A stretch of DNA of 64,000 bases from Pedobacter yonginensis (GCF_003173595.1 NZ_QGNZ01000002.1:682001-746000), one strand, 5' to 3'. Numbered from the stretch's first letter, positions 17,264 through 25,697 are shown. Program-made: numbers and translations. Notes: generated by a model from the sequence alone, not told the origin.

Positions 17264-18487
17264 TTGAATAAGAAGAAAATAATAAACGATCCGGTTTACG
17301 GATTCATTAGCATTCCATCTGAGTTGGTTTACGATGTCATTTCGCATCCATACTTTCAGCGTTTGCGCTACATCAAGCAACTCGGGATGACGCATTTGGT
17401 TTATCCTGGTGCTTTACACACGCGTTTTCACCATGCGCTGGGCGCCATGCACCTAATGAGCTTAGCCATTGGCTTGTTGAAAAGCAAAGGTCATATCATT
17501 ACAGAAGGAGAAGAGGAAGCTGCAATTCTGGCTATTTTACTGCACGATATTGGGCATGGCCCATTTTCACACGCGCTAGAACACTCATTGGTTACAGGAA
17601 TTAAGCACGAAGATATTTCAGCAAAGCTGATGCAGGATTTGAATGTACATTTCGAAGGAAAGCTCAGTCATGCCATAGCGATTTTCAACGGCACCTACCC
17701 TAAAAAGTTTCTTCATCAACTCATTTCTGGTCAGCTGGATTTAGATCGGATGGACTACCTAAATCGGGATAGCTTTTTTACCGGCGTTAGTGAAGGTGTG
17801 ATTAGTTTCGACCGAATCATCAAAATGTTTAATGTTTTTGATGATAATTTGGTTATTGAGGAAAAAGGGATTTATTCGATTGAGAAATTCCTAATTGCCC
17901 GCAGGTTAATGTATTGGCAGGTTTATTTGCATAAAACGGTAATTGCTGGCGAAATGATTTTGGTAAAACTTTTAGCAAGGGCTAAACAGTTATCAGCCGC
18001 AGGTGAAAACCTGTTTGCCTCCCCTTCTCTAAATCATTTTTTACAAAACGACATTACCGAAGTCGACTTTTTTGAAAAAGATACACACTTAAAACATTTC
18101 ACCAATCTCGATGATCAGGATATTTATGCAGCCCTAAAGGTTTGGGTAGAGCATCCTGATAAAATTCTTTCTACGCTTTGCCAAATGCTAACCTCAAGAA
18201 ATTTATATAAGGTAGAGATGAGCAATGAACGCGCCGCGACCGATCGGATTGAATTTTTGCAAGATGCAGCAGTGAATTTGCTTGGTATTGCCCCCGAAGA
18301 AGCCAGCTACTTTGTTTTTACAGATTCCATTCAAAATCGGGCTTACAATGCTGGGGTCGGAAATATTAAAATATTGATGAAAAATAACGATATTGTTGAT
18401 ATTGCGAAAGCATCTGATTTATCGAATTTAGAGTCCTTACAAAAAACTGTTGAAAAATACATCCTTTGCTACCCTAGAGGGATTTAA
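17264..18487 (+). CDS. HD-domain phosphohydrolase, SAMHD1/dGTPase-like
   Basis: This 407-residue cytosolic protein has an HD domain at about residues 40-170: HTRFHHALGAMHL, then the HD pair in LLHDIGHGPFSHALEH and a later aspartate in QLDLDRMDYLNRD. These match dNTP triphosphohydrolase-like HD proteins, although the exact nucleotide is not known. The start codon is TTG at 17264, supported by the conserved N-terminus NKKKIINDPVYGFI and the absence of a nearby in-frame ATG. A near-consensus promoter (TTTG 17227-17230, 21 nt, TATTTTTA 17252-17259) ends 4 nt before the start, so the mRNA may be leaderless. Confidence 0.87.
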   Translation: MNKKKIINDPVYGFISIPSELVYDVISHPYFQRLRYIKQLGMTHLVYPGALHTRFHHALGAMHLMSLAIGLLKSKGHIITEGEEEAAILAILLHDIGHGPFSHALEHSLVTGIKHEDISAKLMQDLNVHFEGKLSHAIAIFNGTYPKKFLHQLISGQLDLDRMDYLNRDSFFTGVSEGVISFDRIIKMFNVFDDNLVIEEKGIYSIEKFLIARRLMYWQVYLHKTVIAGEMILVKLLARAKQLSAAGENLFASPSLNHFLQNDITEVDFFEKDTHLKHFTNLDDQDIYAALKVWVEHPDKILSTLCQMLTSRNLYKVEMSNERAATDRIEFLQDAAVNLLGIAPEEASYFVFTDSIQNRAYNAGVGNIKILMKNNDIVDIAKASDLSNLESLQKTVEKYILCYPRGI

Positions 18488-18574
18488 GTAATTTTAACAA
18501 AATATTTAACTTTTAGTGCCGTTTTAAGTCTTATTATTGTGTATAATATACACTTATTAACCTATGTAGGTTTT

Positions 18575-18605
18575 TTTGTTCATATCAATTTAACATTTAC
18601 CTTTG
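18575..18605 (+). promoter_or_regulatory. Consensus promoter of the lpxD operon
   Basis: TTTG (18575-18578), a 19-nt spacer and TACCTTTG (18598-18605) are a full match to the Bacteroidetes -33/-7 promoter. The ATG of lpxD begins 4 nt later, so the predicted start site coincides with the start codon. Confidence 0.8.
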
Positions 18606-18609
18606 TACG

Positions 18610-19686
18610 ATGCAATTTACTGCCAAGCAGATAAGCGAGTTTTTAAACGGGTCCATTGATGGTAACCCTGATATTGCCGTGACCGAACTCTCTAAAATAG
18701 AGGACGGGAAAGAAGGCTCCTTGTCTTTTCTTTCTAACCCCAAGTACGAAAACTTTTTGTATTCCACTCAGGCATCGGTAGTTATTGTTTCAAAAGATTT
18801 TAGTCCAACACAAAATTATACCAGCACGCTCATTCGTGTCGATAATCCTTACAGCGCATTTACCATCCTTTTAGATAAGTACAATGAAGCTGTAAATGCA
18901 CAAACCGCAAAGTCTGGAATTGATAAATTAGCCTTCGTTCATCCATCTGCAAAAATTGGCAAAAATGTATTTATTGATGCTTTTGCTTACGTAAGTGAGA
19001 ATGTTCAAATTGCTGATGGTTGCAAAATTAATACACAAACTTTTATCGGGGCAGATTCCATCATTGGCGAGCAAAGCACCTTGCATCCGGGCGTAAAAAT
19101 TTACCATAATTCAATCATTGGTGCGCGTGTAATTATCCATTCCAATACCGTAATCGGAAGCGATGGTTTTGGTTTCGCACCACAAAAAGATGGTACTTAT
19201 AATAAAATCCCGCAAATTGGGAATGTAATTATAGAAGACGATGTTGAAATTGGTGCAAATACCGCTGTCGATCGAGCCACAATGGGATCAACAATTGTTA
19301 AAAAAGGTGCCAAAATTGATAATTTAATTCAAATTGCACACAACGTAGAAATCGGTGAAAATACCGTTTTAGCGGCTCAATCTGGCATATCTGGAAGCAC
19401 AAAAGTAGGTCCAAATAGTGTAATTGGTGGGCAAGTAGGCATTGCGGGCCACTTAACCTTAGCTAAAGGGACACAAATTGGTGCCCAAGCCGGATTAAAT
19501 TTTAACATTACCGAAGAAAACAAACAATGGCACGGCAGTCCAGCTCAACCTTTAAGAAACTGGATGCGGGCTTCTGTAATATTTAAACATCTCCCGGATG
19601 TTGAAAAGAGAATAAATACGCTCGAAGAAGAAATAAAAAAACTTACGGCTGAGTTGGAAAAGAATACAATACACAATGAACGTTAG
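18610..19686 (+). CDS. lpxD: UDP-3-O-(3-hydroxyacyl)glucosamine N-acyltransferase LpxD
   Basis: This 358-residue enzyme catalyses the third step of lipid A synthesis, N-acylating UDP-3-O-acyl-glucosamine. The N-terminal uridine-binding domain (about 1-105) is followed by a left-handed beta-helix of hexapeptide repeats (about 110-320) containing DGFGFAPQKDG and the catalytic histidine in QIAHNVEIGEN. A C-terminal helix ends in charged residues. Its 3' end overlaps lpxC/fabZ by 11 bp, so the lipid A genes are translationally linked. Confidence 0.95.
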   Translation: MQFTAKQISEFLNGSIDGNPDIAVTELSKIEDGKEGSLSFLSNPKYENFLYSTQASVVIVSKDFSPTQNYTSTLIRVDNPYSAFTILLDKYNEAVNAQTAKSGIDKLAFVHPSAKIGKNVFIDAFAYVSENVQIADGCKINTQTFIGADSIIGEQSTLHPGVKIYHNSIIGARVIIHSNTVIGSDGFGFAPQKDGTYNKIPQIGNVIIEDDVEIGANTAVDRATMGSTIVKKGAKIDNLIQIAHNVEIGENTVLAAQSGISGSTKVGPNSVIGGQVGIAGHLTLAKGTQIGAQAGLNFNITEENKQWHGSPAQPLRNWMRASVIFKHLPDVEKRINTLEEEIKKLTAELEKNTIHNER

Positions 19687-21088
19687 ACAAAAGACGATTA
19701 AAAAAGAAACATCTGTATCTGGAGTTGGCTTACATACCGGCGCAAATGTTACCCTTACTTTTTGCCCTGCACCAGAAAATCATGGTTTTAAATTTCAACG
19801 AGTTGATTTAGATGGCCACCCAATAATTGATGCCGATGCAGATAATGTAACCGATACTTCTCGTGGTACCACACTTACTCAAAATGGGGCAAGTGTAAGC
19901 ACAGTAGAGCACGTTATGGCCTCGCTAATCGGAATGGATTTGGACAATGTTCTCATTCAATTGGACGGTCCTGAAACACCCATTATGGATGGCAGTTCGA
20001 TTCAATTTATTGATTTGTTGGAAGAAGTTGGCATCATTGAGCAAAACGCAGATCGCGAGTACTTTACCATTCCGCACAACATTACCTACACCGAAGCGGA
20101 TAGAAAAGTTGAAATTGTGGCTATGCCGCTTGATGACTATCGTTTCACTTGTATGATTGATTACAACTCTCCGGTTTTAGGAAGTCAACATGCGGGCATT
20201 AACACCATTGCCGAATTCAAAAAAGAAATTGCTTCTTGCCGTACCTTTTGCTTTTTACATGAATTGGAATATCAGCTTTCGCACAATTTAATTAAAGGTG
20301 GAGATTTAAATAATGCCATTGTAATTGTAGATAAAGAAGTAACGAAAGATGAACTCAGCCATCTTGCAAAACTTTTTAACCGTAAAGATATTGATGTAGC
20401 TCCGCAAGGTATTTTAAATAATATGGAGTTACGCTACCAAAACGAACCTGCACGCCATAAACTATTGGATATGATTGGCGATTTGGCTTTGGTGGGGATG
20501 CATTTAAAAGGACACATTATGGCAGCCCGCCCTGGCCATGCTGCAAATGTTGCTTTCGCTAAAAAAATTAAAGCAGCCATCAAAAAAGAGAAAAATAAAA
20601 AAATTCAAAAGGTGTACGATCCAAGCGCAAAACCATTATACGATGTTGTTCAAATTATGGACATTTTGCCTCACCGTCAGCCTTTTCTATTTGTAGATAA
20701 AATACTAGAACTTTCTAAAAATCATGTTGTAGGCGTTAAAAACGTAACCATGAACGAAGAGTTCTTCAAAGGTCATTTTCCGGGCGCACCCGTTTTTCCT
20801 GGGGTTATTCAAATTGAGGCAATGGCCCAAGTTGGAGGTATTTTAGTGTTAAGCACCGTACCTGATCCAAGAAATTACTTAACTTACTTTTTAAAGATAG
20901 ATAACGTTCGTTTTAGAGCGCAGGTTTTACCTGGTGATACAATTGTTTTCCGTTGCGATTTACTTGAGCCAATTAGACGAGGCATAGCCCAAATGAAAGG
21001 TGTAGGAATGGTTGGGGAGAAAATTGTTGTCGAAGCCGAAATGATGGCACAAATTTCAAAAATTAAACAAGCAGAACCCGCTCAATAA
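19676..21088 (+). CDS. lpxC/fabZ: Bifunctional LpxC deacetylase / FabZ 3-hydroxyacyl-ACP dehydratase
   Basis: This 470-residue fusion is typical of Bacteroidetes. Residues about 1-305 are LpxC, the zinc deacetylase that commits to lipid A synthesis (EHVMASLIGMDLDN, DGSSIQF, RHKLLDMIGDLAL with zinc-ligand residues). Residues about 320-465 are FabZ, with ILPHRQPFLFVD and the catalytic GHFPGAPVFPGV histidine and later glutamate in QIEAMAQ. Fusing the two couples lipid A commitment to supply and use of 3-hydroxyacyl-ACP. It overlaps lpxD by 11 bp and lpxA by 1 bp (TAATG at 21086-21090). Confidence 0.96.
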   Translation: MNVRQKTIKKETSVSGVGLHTGANVTLTFCPAPENHGFKFQRVDLDGHPIIDADADNVTDTSRGTTLTQNGASVSTVEHVMASLIGMDLDNVLIQLDGPETPIMDGSSIQFIDLLEEVGIIEQNADREYFTIPHNITYTEADRKVEIVAMPLDDYRFTCMIDYNSPVLGSQHAGINTIAEFKKEIASCRTFCFLHELEYQLSHNLIKGGDLNNAIVIVDKEVTKDELSHLAKLFNRKDIDVAPQGILNNMELRYQNEPARHKLLDMIGDLALVGMHLKGHIMAARPGHAANVAFAKKIKAAIKKEKNKKIQKVYDPSAKPLYDVVQIMDILPHRQPFLFVDKILELSKNHVVGVKNVTMNEEFFKGHFPGAPVFPGVIQIEAMAQVGGILVLSTVPDPRNYLTYFLKIDNVRFRAQVLPGDTIVFRCDLLEPIRRGIAQMKGVGMVGEKIVVEAEMMAQISKIKQAEPAQ

Positions 21089-21873
21089 TGATACAACCTT
21101 TAGCATATATTCATCCTCAGGCAAAAATCGCCGAAAATGTCGTAATCGAACCTTTTGTGGTTATCCATAAAGATGTTGTAATTGGCGAAGGGACGTGGAT
21201 TGGATCTAACGTAACCATTATGGATGGGGCGCGTATTGGTAAAAACTGCCGTATATTTCCTGGTGCCGTGATTTCTGGCGAACCTCAGGACTTAAAATTT
21301 GCTGGCGAAATTACCACCGCAGAAATTGGCGACAACACCACCATTAGAGAGTGTGTAACCATAAACCGCGGCACAAAAGATAAATGGAAAACAACAATTG
21401 GAAGCAACTGTTTAATCCAAGCATACTCACACATTGCGCACGATTGCGAAGTTGGCAACAACTGTATCTTCTCAAACAGCACCACATTAGCCGGCCATAT
21501 TACCATTGGCAACAATGTAGTGTTAGCAGGCTTAGTGGCTATCCATCAATTTGTTAAGGTAGGTTCTTATGCTTTTGTAACAGGTGGATCGTTAGTTCGT
21601 AAAGATGTTCCTCCTTATGTTAAAGCCGCTCGCGAACCACTTTCTTACGCCGGAATTAATTCTGTTGGCTTGCGTAGAAGAGGCTTTACCAATGAGCAGA
21701 TTGATGAAATACAAGAAATTTATCGCGTACTTTTTGTAAAGCACAACAACGTAACCAAAGCTTTAGATATGATTGAAGCTGAATTTAAACCGACTGAAAT
21801 TCGTGATGAGATTGTAGATTTCATCCGCAACTCAAACCGCGGGGTAATGAAAGGTTTCGGCATGGGAAGCTAG
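21088..21873 (+). CDS. lpxA: UDP-N-acetylglucosamine acyltransferase LpxA
   Basis: This 261-residue enzyme is the first of lipid A synthesis, transferring a 3-hydroxyacyl chain from ACP to UDP-GlcNAc. A beta-helix of hexapeptide repeats fills residues 5-185, with the catalytic histidine region YSHIAHDCEVGNN and AIHQFVKVGSYAF. A helical C-terminal domain (about 190-261) follows. Length and motifs are standard. It completes the lpxD-lpxC/fabZ-lpxA operon. Confidence 0.96.
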   Translation: MIQPLAYIHPQAKIAENVVIEPFVVIHKDVVIGEGTWIGSNVTIMDGARIGKNCRIFPGAVISGEPQDLKFAGEITTAEIGDNTTIRECVTINRGTKDKWKTTIGSNCLIQAYSHIAHDCEVGNNCIFSNSTTLAGHITIGNNVVLAGLVAIHQFVKVGSYAFVTGGSLVRKDVPPYVKAAREPLSYAGINSVGLRRRGFTNEQIDEIQEIYRVLFVKHNNVTKALDMIEAEFKPTEIRDEIVDFIRNSNRGVMKGFGMGS

Positions 21874-21895
21874 CCAAATACAACAAAATATTACC

Positions 21896-22360
21896 ATGAC
21901 TGATTTAACGCTACTTCGAACAAATTCAGACCATACTGATTTTAAGGAATTGGTTAAACTGTTAGATCAAGATTTAGCCATTAGAGATGGAGACGATCAT
22001 GCTTTCTATGCTCAATTTAATAAAATTGATGCGATAAAGGAAGTTGTTGTGGCGTTTAAAAACGGGATATCTGTTGCTTGCGGCGCAATAAAGCCATTTG
22101 CAGATCAGACTGCCGAGGTGAAAAGAATGTTTGTTCATCCAGACTTTAGAAATCAGGGCATTGCAGCAAGAATTCTTAACGAATTAGAAAAATGGGCCTT
22201 AGAACTTGGCTATCACACTTGCGTGTTAGAAACTGGAATAAAGCAACCTGAAGCCATTGGGTTATATCAAAAAGTTGGCTACCACATTACCCCAAACTAC
22301 GGCCAATATATTGGAGTAGAAAATAGTGTATGCATGGCAAAAGCACTCGAAAAGTCATGA
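21896..22360 (+). CDS. GNAT family N-acetyltransferase
   Basis: A 154-residue single-domain acetyltransferase. The acetyl-CoA motif A is VKRMFVHPDFRNQGIAARIL (around residues 78-97), with motif B at GLYQKVGYHITPNYGQY. The acceptor substrate is unknown. It begins 22 bp after lpxA and 30 bp before the ABC ATPase gene, so it may be read from the lipid A operon, but nothing in the sequence ties it to lipid A. Confidence 0.85.
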   Translation: MTDLTLLRTNSDHTDFKELVKLLDQDLAIRDGDDHAFYAQFNKIDAIKEVVVAFKNGISVACGAIKPFADQTAEVKRMFVHPDFRNQGIAARILNELEKWALELGYHTCVLETGIKQPEAIGLYQKVGYHITPNYGQYIGVENSVCMAKALEKS

Positions 22361-22390
22361 TTTACAACAACTAAATCTGTTACCACAAGA

Positions 22391-23005
22391 ATGAAGATTA
22401 GCCTAAACAACGTAGGGAGGAGATTTAACAAGGAATGGATTTTCAAAAATCTAACTGCCGACTTTGTTTCAGGCCAAAGCTATGCTATTCTTGGTCCAAA
22501 TGGCTCTGGTAAATCTACCCTACTCAGTGTGCTTACCGGAAGTTTAACGCCGTCCGAGGGCGAAATCAGCTATTCAAATCCAAGCGAAATTGAAGTAGAA
22601 AGCATTTATAAGTATATGAGCCTAGCCGCTCCTTATCTTGAACTTATTGAAACCTTCACCTTGAGGGAAATTATAGAATTTCACTTCAAGTTTAAAAATT
22701 TTGCTACTGGGGTTGATGCTAAGCAGTTGCTCTCCATTCTAGGTTTGGAAAAATCGTCTAATAAACAAATTAGGTATTTTTCTTCGGGGATGAAACAGCG
22801 AACCAAACTTGCTTTGGCCTGCTGTGCCGATTCGCCAATATTATTTTTAGATGAACCTACTAGCAATTTAGACGTTCAAGGGATAAATTGGTATCGCGAA
22901 TTGATTGAAAATTTCTCTAAAGACAAGCTAACCATTATTGGTTCTAACCAAATTCAGGAATATGAGTTTTGTAGCGCTTCTATCCAAATAGCTGATTACA
23001 AATAA
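22391..23005 (+). CDS. ABC transporter ATP-binding protein, orphan
   Basis: A 204-residue nucleotide-binding subunit. Motifs in order are Walker A GPNGSGKST (about 35-43), a signature-like FSSGMKQR near 135, Walker B ILFLDEPTSNLD near 155. The expected switch histidine is replaced by asparagine/glutamine in IIGSNQIQEYE, which may lower ATPase activity. The signature SSGMK deviates from LSGGQ as in many small export ATPases. No permease gene adjoins it, so the membrane partner must be encoded elsewhere. Confidence 0.85.
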   Translation: MKISLNNVGRRFNKEWIFKNLTADFVSGQSYAILGPNGSGKSTLLSVLTGSLTPSEGEISYSNPSEIEVESIYKYMSLAAPYLELIETFTLREIIEFHFKFKNFATGVDAKQLLSILGLEKSSNKQIRYFSSGMKQRTKLALACCADSPILFLDEPTSNLDVQGINWYRELIENFSKDKLTIIGSNQIQEYEFCSASIQIADYK

Positions 23006-23084
23006 CTTAACAACCATTTGTCGCTTTAACTAACTCCTTCTTTTGTCATCAATTTGTATTATAAAATTTTTTTTATAGAAATAT

Positions 23085-23114
23085 TTTGTAATTGAAAAAT
23101 AGTTCTTACCTTTG
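23085..23114 (+). promoter_or_regulatory. Strong consensus promoter with no gene behind it
   Basis: TTTG (23085-23088), an 18-nt spacer and TACCTTTG (23107-23114) match the Bacteroidetes promoter consensus. The next credible start codon is about 480 bp away and a clear terminator intervenes at 23251-23284, so this promoter most likely drives a noncoding RNA. Confidence 0.75.
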
Positions 23115-23118
23115 CACC

Positions 23119-23284
23119 ACCAAAAAGAGAAACAATTATTTAATTAATCTCTTTATTAAATGTTACATATATCCGCTTTTACGGATTAAAATATAGCCCG
23201 AAAAGGCAAAAAAGATTTTTTCATAGTTTAGTTTGAGGTTTAGGTTGATTATGCCTTTGGAGTGGTTCCCAAAGGCATTTCTTT
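23119..23284 (+). ncRNA. Candidate structured small RNA, about 165 nt
   Basis: The segment starts a few nt after a consensus promoter and ends at an intrinsic terminator. Predicted hairpins are AAAGAGA/TCTCTTT (23124-23130 with 23148-23154), ATCCG/CGGAT (23171-23175 with 23182-23186), and the 10-bp terminator stem at 23251-23278. The only reading frame is a 9-codon ORF at 23160-23189, partly in a hairpin, which I consider accidental. A 6S-type RNA or another housekeeping small RNA is possible, but I cannot assign an Rfam family by eye. Confidence 0.5.
23251..23284 (+). terminator. Terminator of the candidate small RNA
   Basis: ATGCCTTTGG and CCAAAGGCAT form a perfect 10-bp stem around an 8-nt loop (23261-23268), followed by TTTCTTTT. 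It is oriented for plus-strand transcripts. Confidence 0.8.
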
Positions 23285-23285
23285 T

Positions 23286-23562
23286 ATACAACGGTTTTTA
23301 CTTTCTTGCCCGTCCCTCAAAAACCCGATTATCTAGTACACAGTGCATAAACAGGCTTTTATTGCGTACACAGGTTTAATTTATTTAAACCCGATTGCGC
23401 GAAAATACTTTTTGTTAGCTTAACGAAATGGTTTGCAAAGACAGTTGTTGGCCCAATTGCAATGCGATGGAGGAATGAGAGGACAAAAAGATTGGAGTAA
23501 AAGCGGGACTACTGCAACCGATTAATTGGAGGTTTTGCTTTCCAAATCAAAAATCCTTTATT
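23286..23562. other. Non-coding spacer with possible decayed repeat
   Basis: About 280 bp between the small-RNA terminator and the EF-P promoter hold no credible gene. Short stretches such as TTTAAACCCGATTGCGCGAAAA (near 23386-23407, one base group longer than shown in the related units) and AAAGCGGGACTACTGCAACC (near 23500-23520) resemble blocks of the tandem repeat at 1.0-1.6 kb, so this may be a degenerate relative. The similarity is judged by eye only. Confidence 0.3.
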
Positions 23563-23597
23563 TAACTTTGAGGTTCGAAAATTAAAAAGAATAAGTA

Positions 23598-24158
23598 ATG
23601 GCTAAGGCATCAGAAGTAAAGAGCGGAAATGTACTTCGTTTTAACGGAGAATTGGTTAGTGTAGAAGAGTATATCCACCGCACCCCAGGCAATTTAAGGG
23701 CCTTTTATCAGGCTCGAATGCGAAATGTTAAAACAGGAAAAATTGTTGAATATCGTTTTCGTACCGATGAGGAAGTAACCATTTGCCGTGTGGAAACTAA
23801 TGATTACCAATATTTATATGAAGATGGCGATTATTTAGTGGTAATGGATAACAATACGTTTGAGCAATACACCATTCCGAAACTGCTTTTTGGCAGCTCC
23901 ATTAAATTTTTAAAAGAAGGTATGAATGTAACCATTGCTTTTGAAAGCGAAGAGCCGATTGTTGCGCAGTTGCCAAACAGCGTTGAATTGGAAATTACTT
24001 ACACCGAGCCGGCCGTTAAGGGCGATACTTCTACCAGTGCGCAAAAATACGCCACAGTAGAAACAGGCGCAGAAATTAGGGTGCCGCTATTTATTAACCA
24101 AGGCGATAAGGTGAAGGTTGATACTAAAACAGGCGATTACGTAGAGCGCGTAAAGTAA
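23598..24158 (+). CDS. Elongation factor P paralogue lacking the loop lysine
   Basis: This 186-residue protein has all three EF-P domains: KOW-like N-terminal (1-65), OB domain (66-128) and the C-terminal EF-P OB domain ending GDYVERVK. EF-P relieves ribosomes stalled at polyproline. In the domain I loop that enters the peptidyl-transferase centre, the sequence is PGNLRAF (P30 to F36), so the lysine usually modified is N32 here and R34 is the only basic residue at the tip. A -7 element TAACTTTG lies at 23563-23570. A second full-length copy follows after 119 bp with its own promoter. Confidence 0.9.
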   Translation: MAKASEVKSGNVLRFNGELVSVEEYIHRTPGNLRAFYQARMRNVKTGKIVEYRFRTDEEVTICRVETNDYQYLYEDGDYLVVMDNNTFEQYTIPKLLFGSSIKFLKEGMNVTIAFESEEPIVAQLPNSVELEITYTEPAVKGDTSTSAQKYATVETGAEIRVPLFINQGDKVKVDTKTGDYVERVK

Positions 24159-24224
24159 GGTTAAGACACCCGATAATCAAAGCCTTATGCACTAAAGCAT
24201 TGTAGGTTTTTATTAAAATAATTT

Positions 24225-24232
24225 TACCTTTG
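24225..24232 (+). promoter_or_regulatory. TAnnTTTG -7 element before the second EF-P gene
   Basis: TACCTTTG matches the -7 consensus; a TTG at 24200-24202 could serve as -33 with a 22-nt spacer. It lies 45 nt before the ATG at 24278 and gives the second EF-P gene independent transcription. Confidence 0.6.
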
Positions 24233-24277
24233 CCGTCACAAAAAACGGAAATATAAATCCAAATAGGATAAAATCAT

Positions 24278-24838
24278 ATGGCTAAAGCATCAGAAATTAA
24301 AACAGGTAACATCCTGCGTGTAAACGGCGAGTTGGTTACTGTTGACGAATGGAATCACCGTACACCAGGTAAAGGCGGCGCTTTTTACACCGGTAAATTT
24401 CGTAACATTAAATCGGGCAGAATTGTAGAAGCTCGTATGAATACAGACGAGGCTGTTGAAATTTGCCGCGTAGAAACCAGTGATTACCAATATTTATATG
24501 AAGATGGTGATTACTTGGTGGTAATGGATAACACCAGCTACGAACAGTACAATGTTGAAAAAACGCTATTTGGATCGGCCATTAAATTTTTAAAAGAAGG
24601 TATGAGCGTTATCGTTTCTATGGAAAGCGATGAGGCAATTATGGGTCAGCTGCCAAACTTTGCAGAATTTGAAATTACTTATTCAGAGCCCGCAGTTAAA
24701 GGTGATACTTCTACAAACGCATTGAAAGCTGCAACACTTGAAAATGGTGTGGAAGTTAAAGTGCCTATGTTTGTAAACCAAGGCGATAAAATTAAAGTAG
24801 ATACGCGTACGGGAGAATATGTAGAGCGTGTAAAATAA
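24278..24838 (+). CDS. efp: Elongation factor P, lysine-loop copy
   Basis: This 186-residue EF-P has exactly the same length as its upstream paralogue and shares long blocks such as DYQYLYEDGDYLVVMDN and EPAVKGDTST. The loop reads PGKGGAF with K32 at the position modified in lysine-type EF-P proteins, so this copy looks like the canonical factor. It has its own -7 element and is followed by a strong terminator at 24859-24888. Confidence 0.93.
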   Translation: MAKASEIKTGNILRVNGELVTVDEWNHRTPGKGGAFYTGKFRNIKSGRIVEARMNTDEAVEICRVETSDYQYLYEDGDYLVVMDNTSYEQYNVEKTLFGSAIKFLKEGMSVIVSMESDEAIMGQLPNFAEFEITYSEPAVKGDTSTNALKAATLENGVEVKVPMFVNQGDKIKVDTRTGEYVERVK

Positions 24839-24858
24839 TTTTTATTTATTTTTTTAAT

Positions 24859-24888
24859 AGCCCTTGAATTTTTTCGAGGGCTTTTTTG
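24859..24888 (+). terminator. Terminator after the EF-P pair
   Basis: AGCCCT (24859-24864) pairs with AGGGCT (24877-24882), extended by GAA/TTC, with a short T-rich loop and a following run of six T. It lies 20 nt after the EF-P stop. Confidence 0.85.
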
Positions 24889-24966
24889 TTTTATAGGTTT
24901 GCTTTTTGGCTTGAAAAGATATTTTTGTTCGTCCGAATTGAGGTGATATTTACCTAATTTGAAATT

Positions 24967-25527
24967 ATGTTGAAATTAGAAATTAGAAAACAGGCATTAA
25001 AAGATCGATTAGCATTTAGCGAATCGGAGTACGAATCGTTAAACCAAGGTTTATTAAACCAATTTGTAAAATGGGATTTTAAGGATGTAAAAACAATCCA
25101 CCTATTTTTACCTATTGTAGAAAAGAAAGAACCCAACACTTTTTTATTAATCAAGTGGCTGGCAGAAAAGCACCCTAAAATAAAGATTATTGTACCCAAA
25201 GCCGATTTTGAAACGGCTTTGATGACGCATCATGAATACTTGGGCGTGGATGATTTACAGAAAAACTTGTTCAACATTTTGGAACCGCAAAAGGGCGCTT
25301 TGCACAACGGCGAGGTAGATTTGGTTTTGATACCGCTTTTGGCTTTTGATAAACAAGGCTATCGGGTGGGTTATGGGAAAGGCTTTTATGATCGTTTTTT
25401 ACAAAATACGAATGCTCAAAAAATAGGCTTATCTTTGTCGCCTGCAATCGAAAAGATAGATGACGTGAACGAACACGACATCAGATTAAACGTTTGCATT
25501 ACCCCAACAGAAACCATTAAATTTTAA
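24967..25527 (+). CDS. 5-formyltetrahydrofolate cyclo-ligase
   Basis: This 186-residue enzyme converts 5-formyl-THF to 5,10-methenyl-THF using ATP. The C-terminal signature GYRVGYGKGFYDRFL (near residues 134-148) is diagnostic, and the N-terminal KQALKDRLAFSESEY is the usual opening helix. The length is standard. A small conserved-looking ORF begins 5 bp downstream and is probably co-transcribed. Confidence 0.92.
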   Translation: MLKLEIRKQALKDRLAFSESEYESLNQGLLNQFVKWDFKDVKTIHLFLPIVEKKEPNTFLLIKWLAEKHPKIKIIVPKADFETALMTHHEYLGVDDLQKNLFNILEPQKGALHNGEVDLVLIPLLAFDKQGYRVGYGKGFYDRFLQNTNAQKIGLSLSPAIEKIDDVNEHDIRLNVCITPTETIKF

Positions 25528-25532
25528 GCTGA

Positions 25533-25697
25533 ATGATCATGGCACAAGAAATCGTAATTAAAACGGAAAAACAATACGAAGACAACATGATTGCGGTGTT
25601 CGAATTGCAGGAAAAGGAAGAGCTTACTGCCGATGATTTAAAGCAAATAGAATTGATGTTAAAGGCGGGTGAAAAATACGAAGCCGAACATTTGTAA
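25533..25697 (+). CDS. Small acidic hypothetical protein
   Basis: A 54-codon ORF directly after 5-formyl-THF cyclo-ligase. It begins ATG at 25533, or more likely at 25539 (MAQEIVIKTEK, 52 residues). The product is helical, acidic and lysine-rich (LQEKEELTADDLKQIELM and ending KYEAEHL), with no membrane segment. The frame is clean, ends just before an AT-rich spacer and has coding-like composition. I do not recognise the family. Confidence 0.5.
   Translation: MIMAQEIVIKTEKQYEDNMIAVFELQEKEELTADDLKQIELMLKAGEKYEAEHL

Noticed and set aside
23160..23189. Nine-codon leader-peptide-like ORF in the candidate small RNA
   Set aside because: It has no run of regulatory codons and its 3' half is a hairpin arm; chance occurrence is likely.
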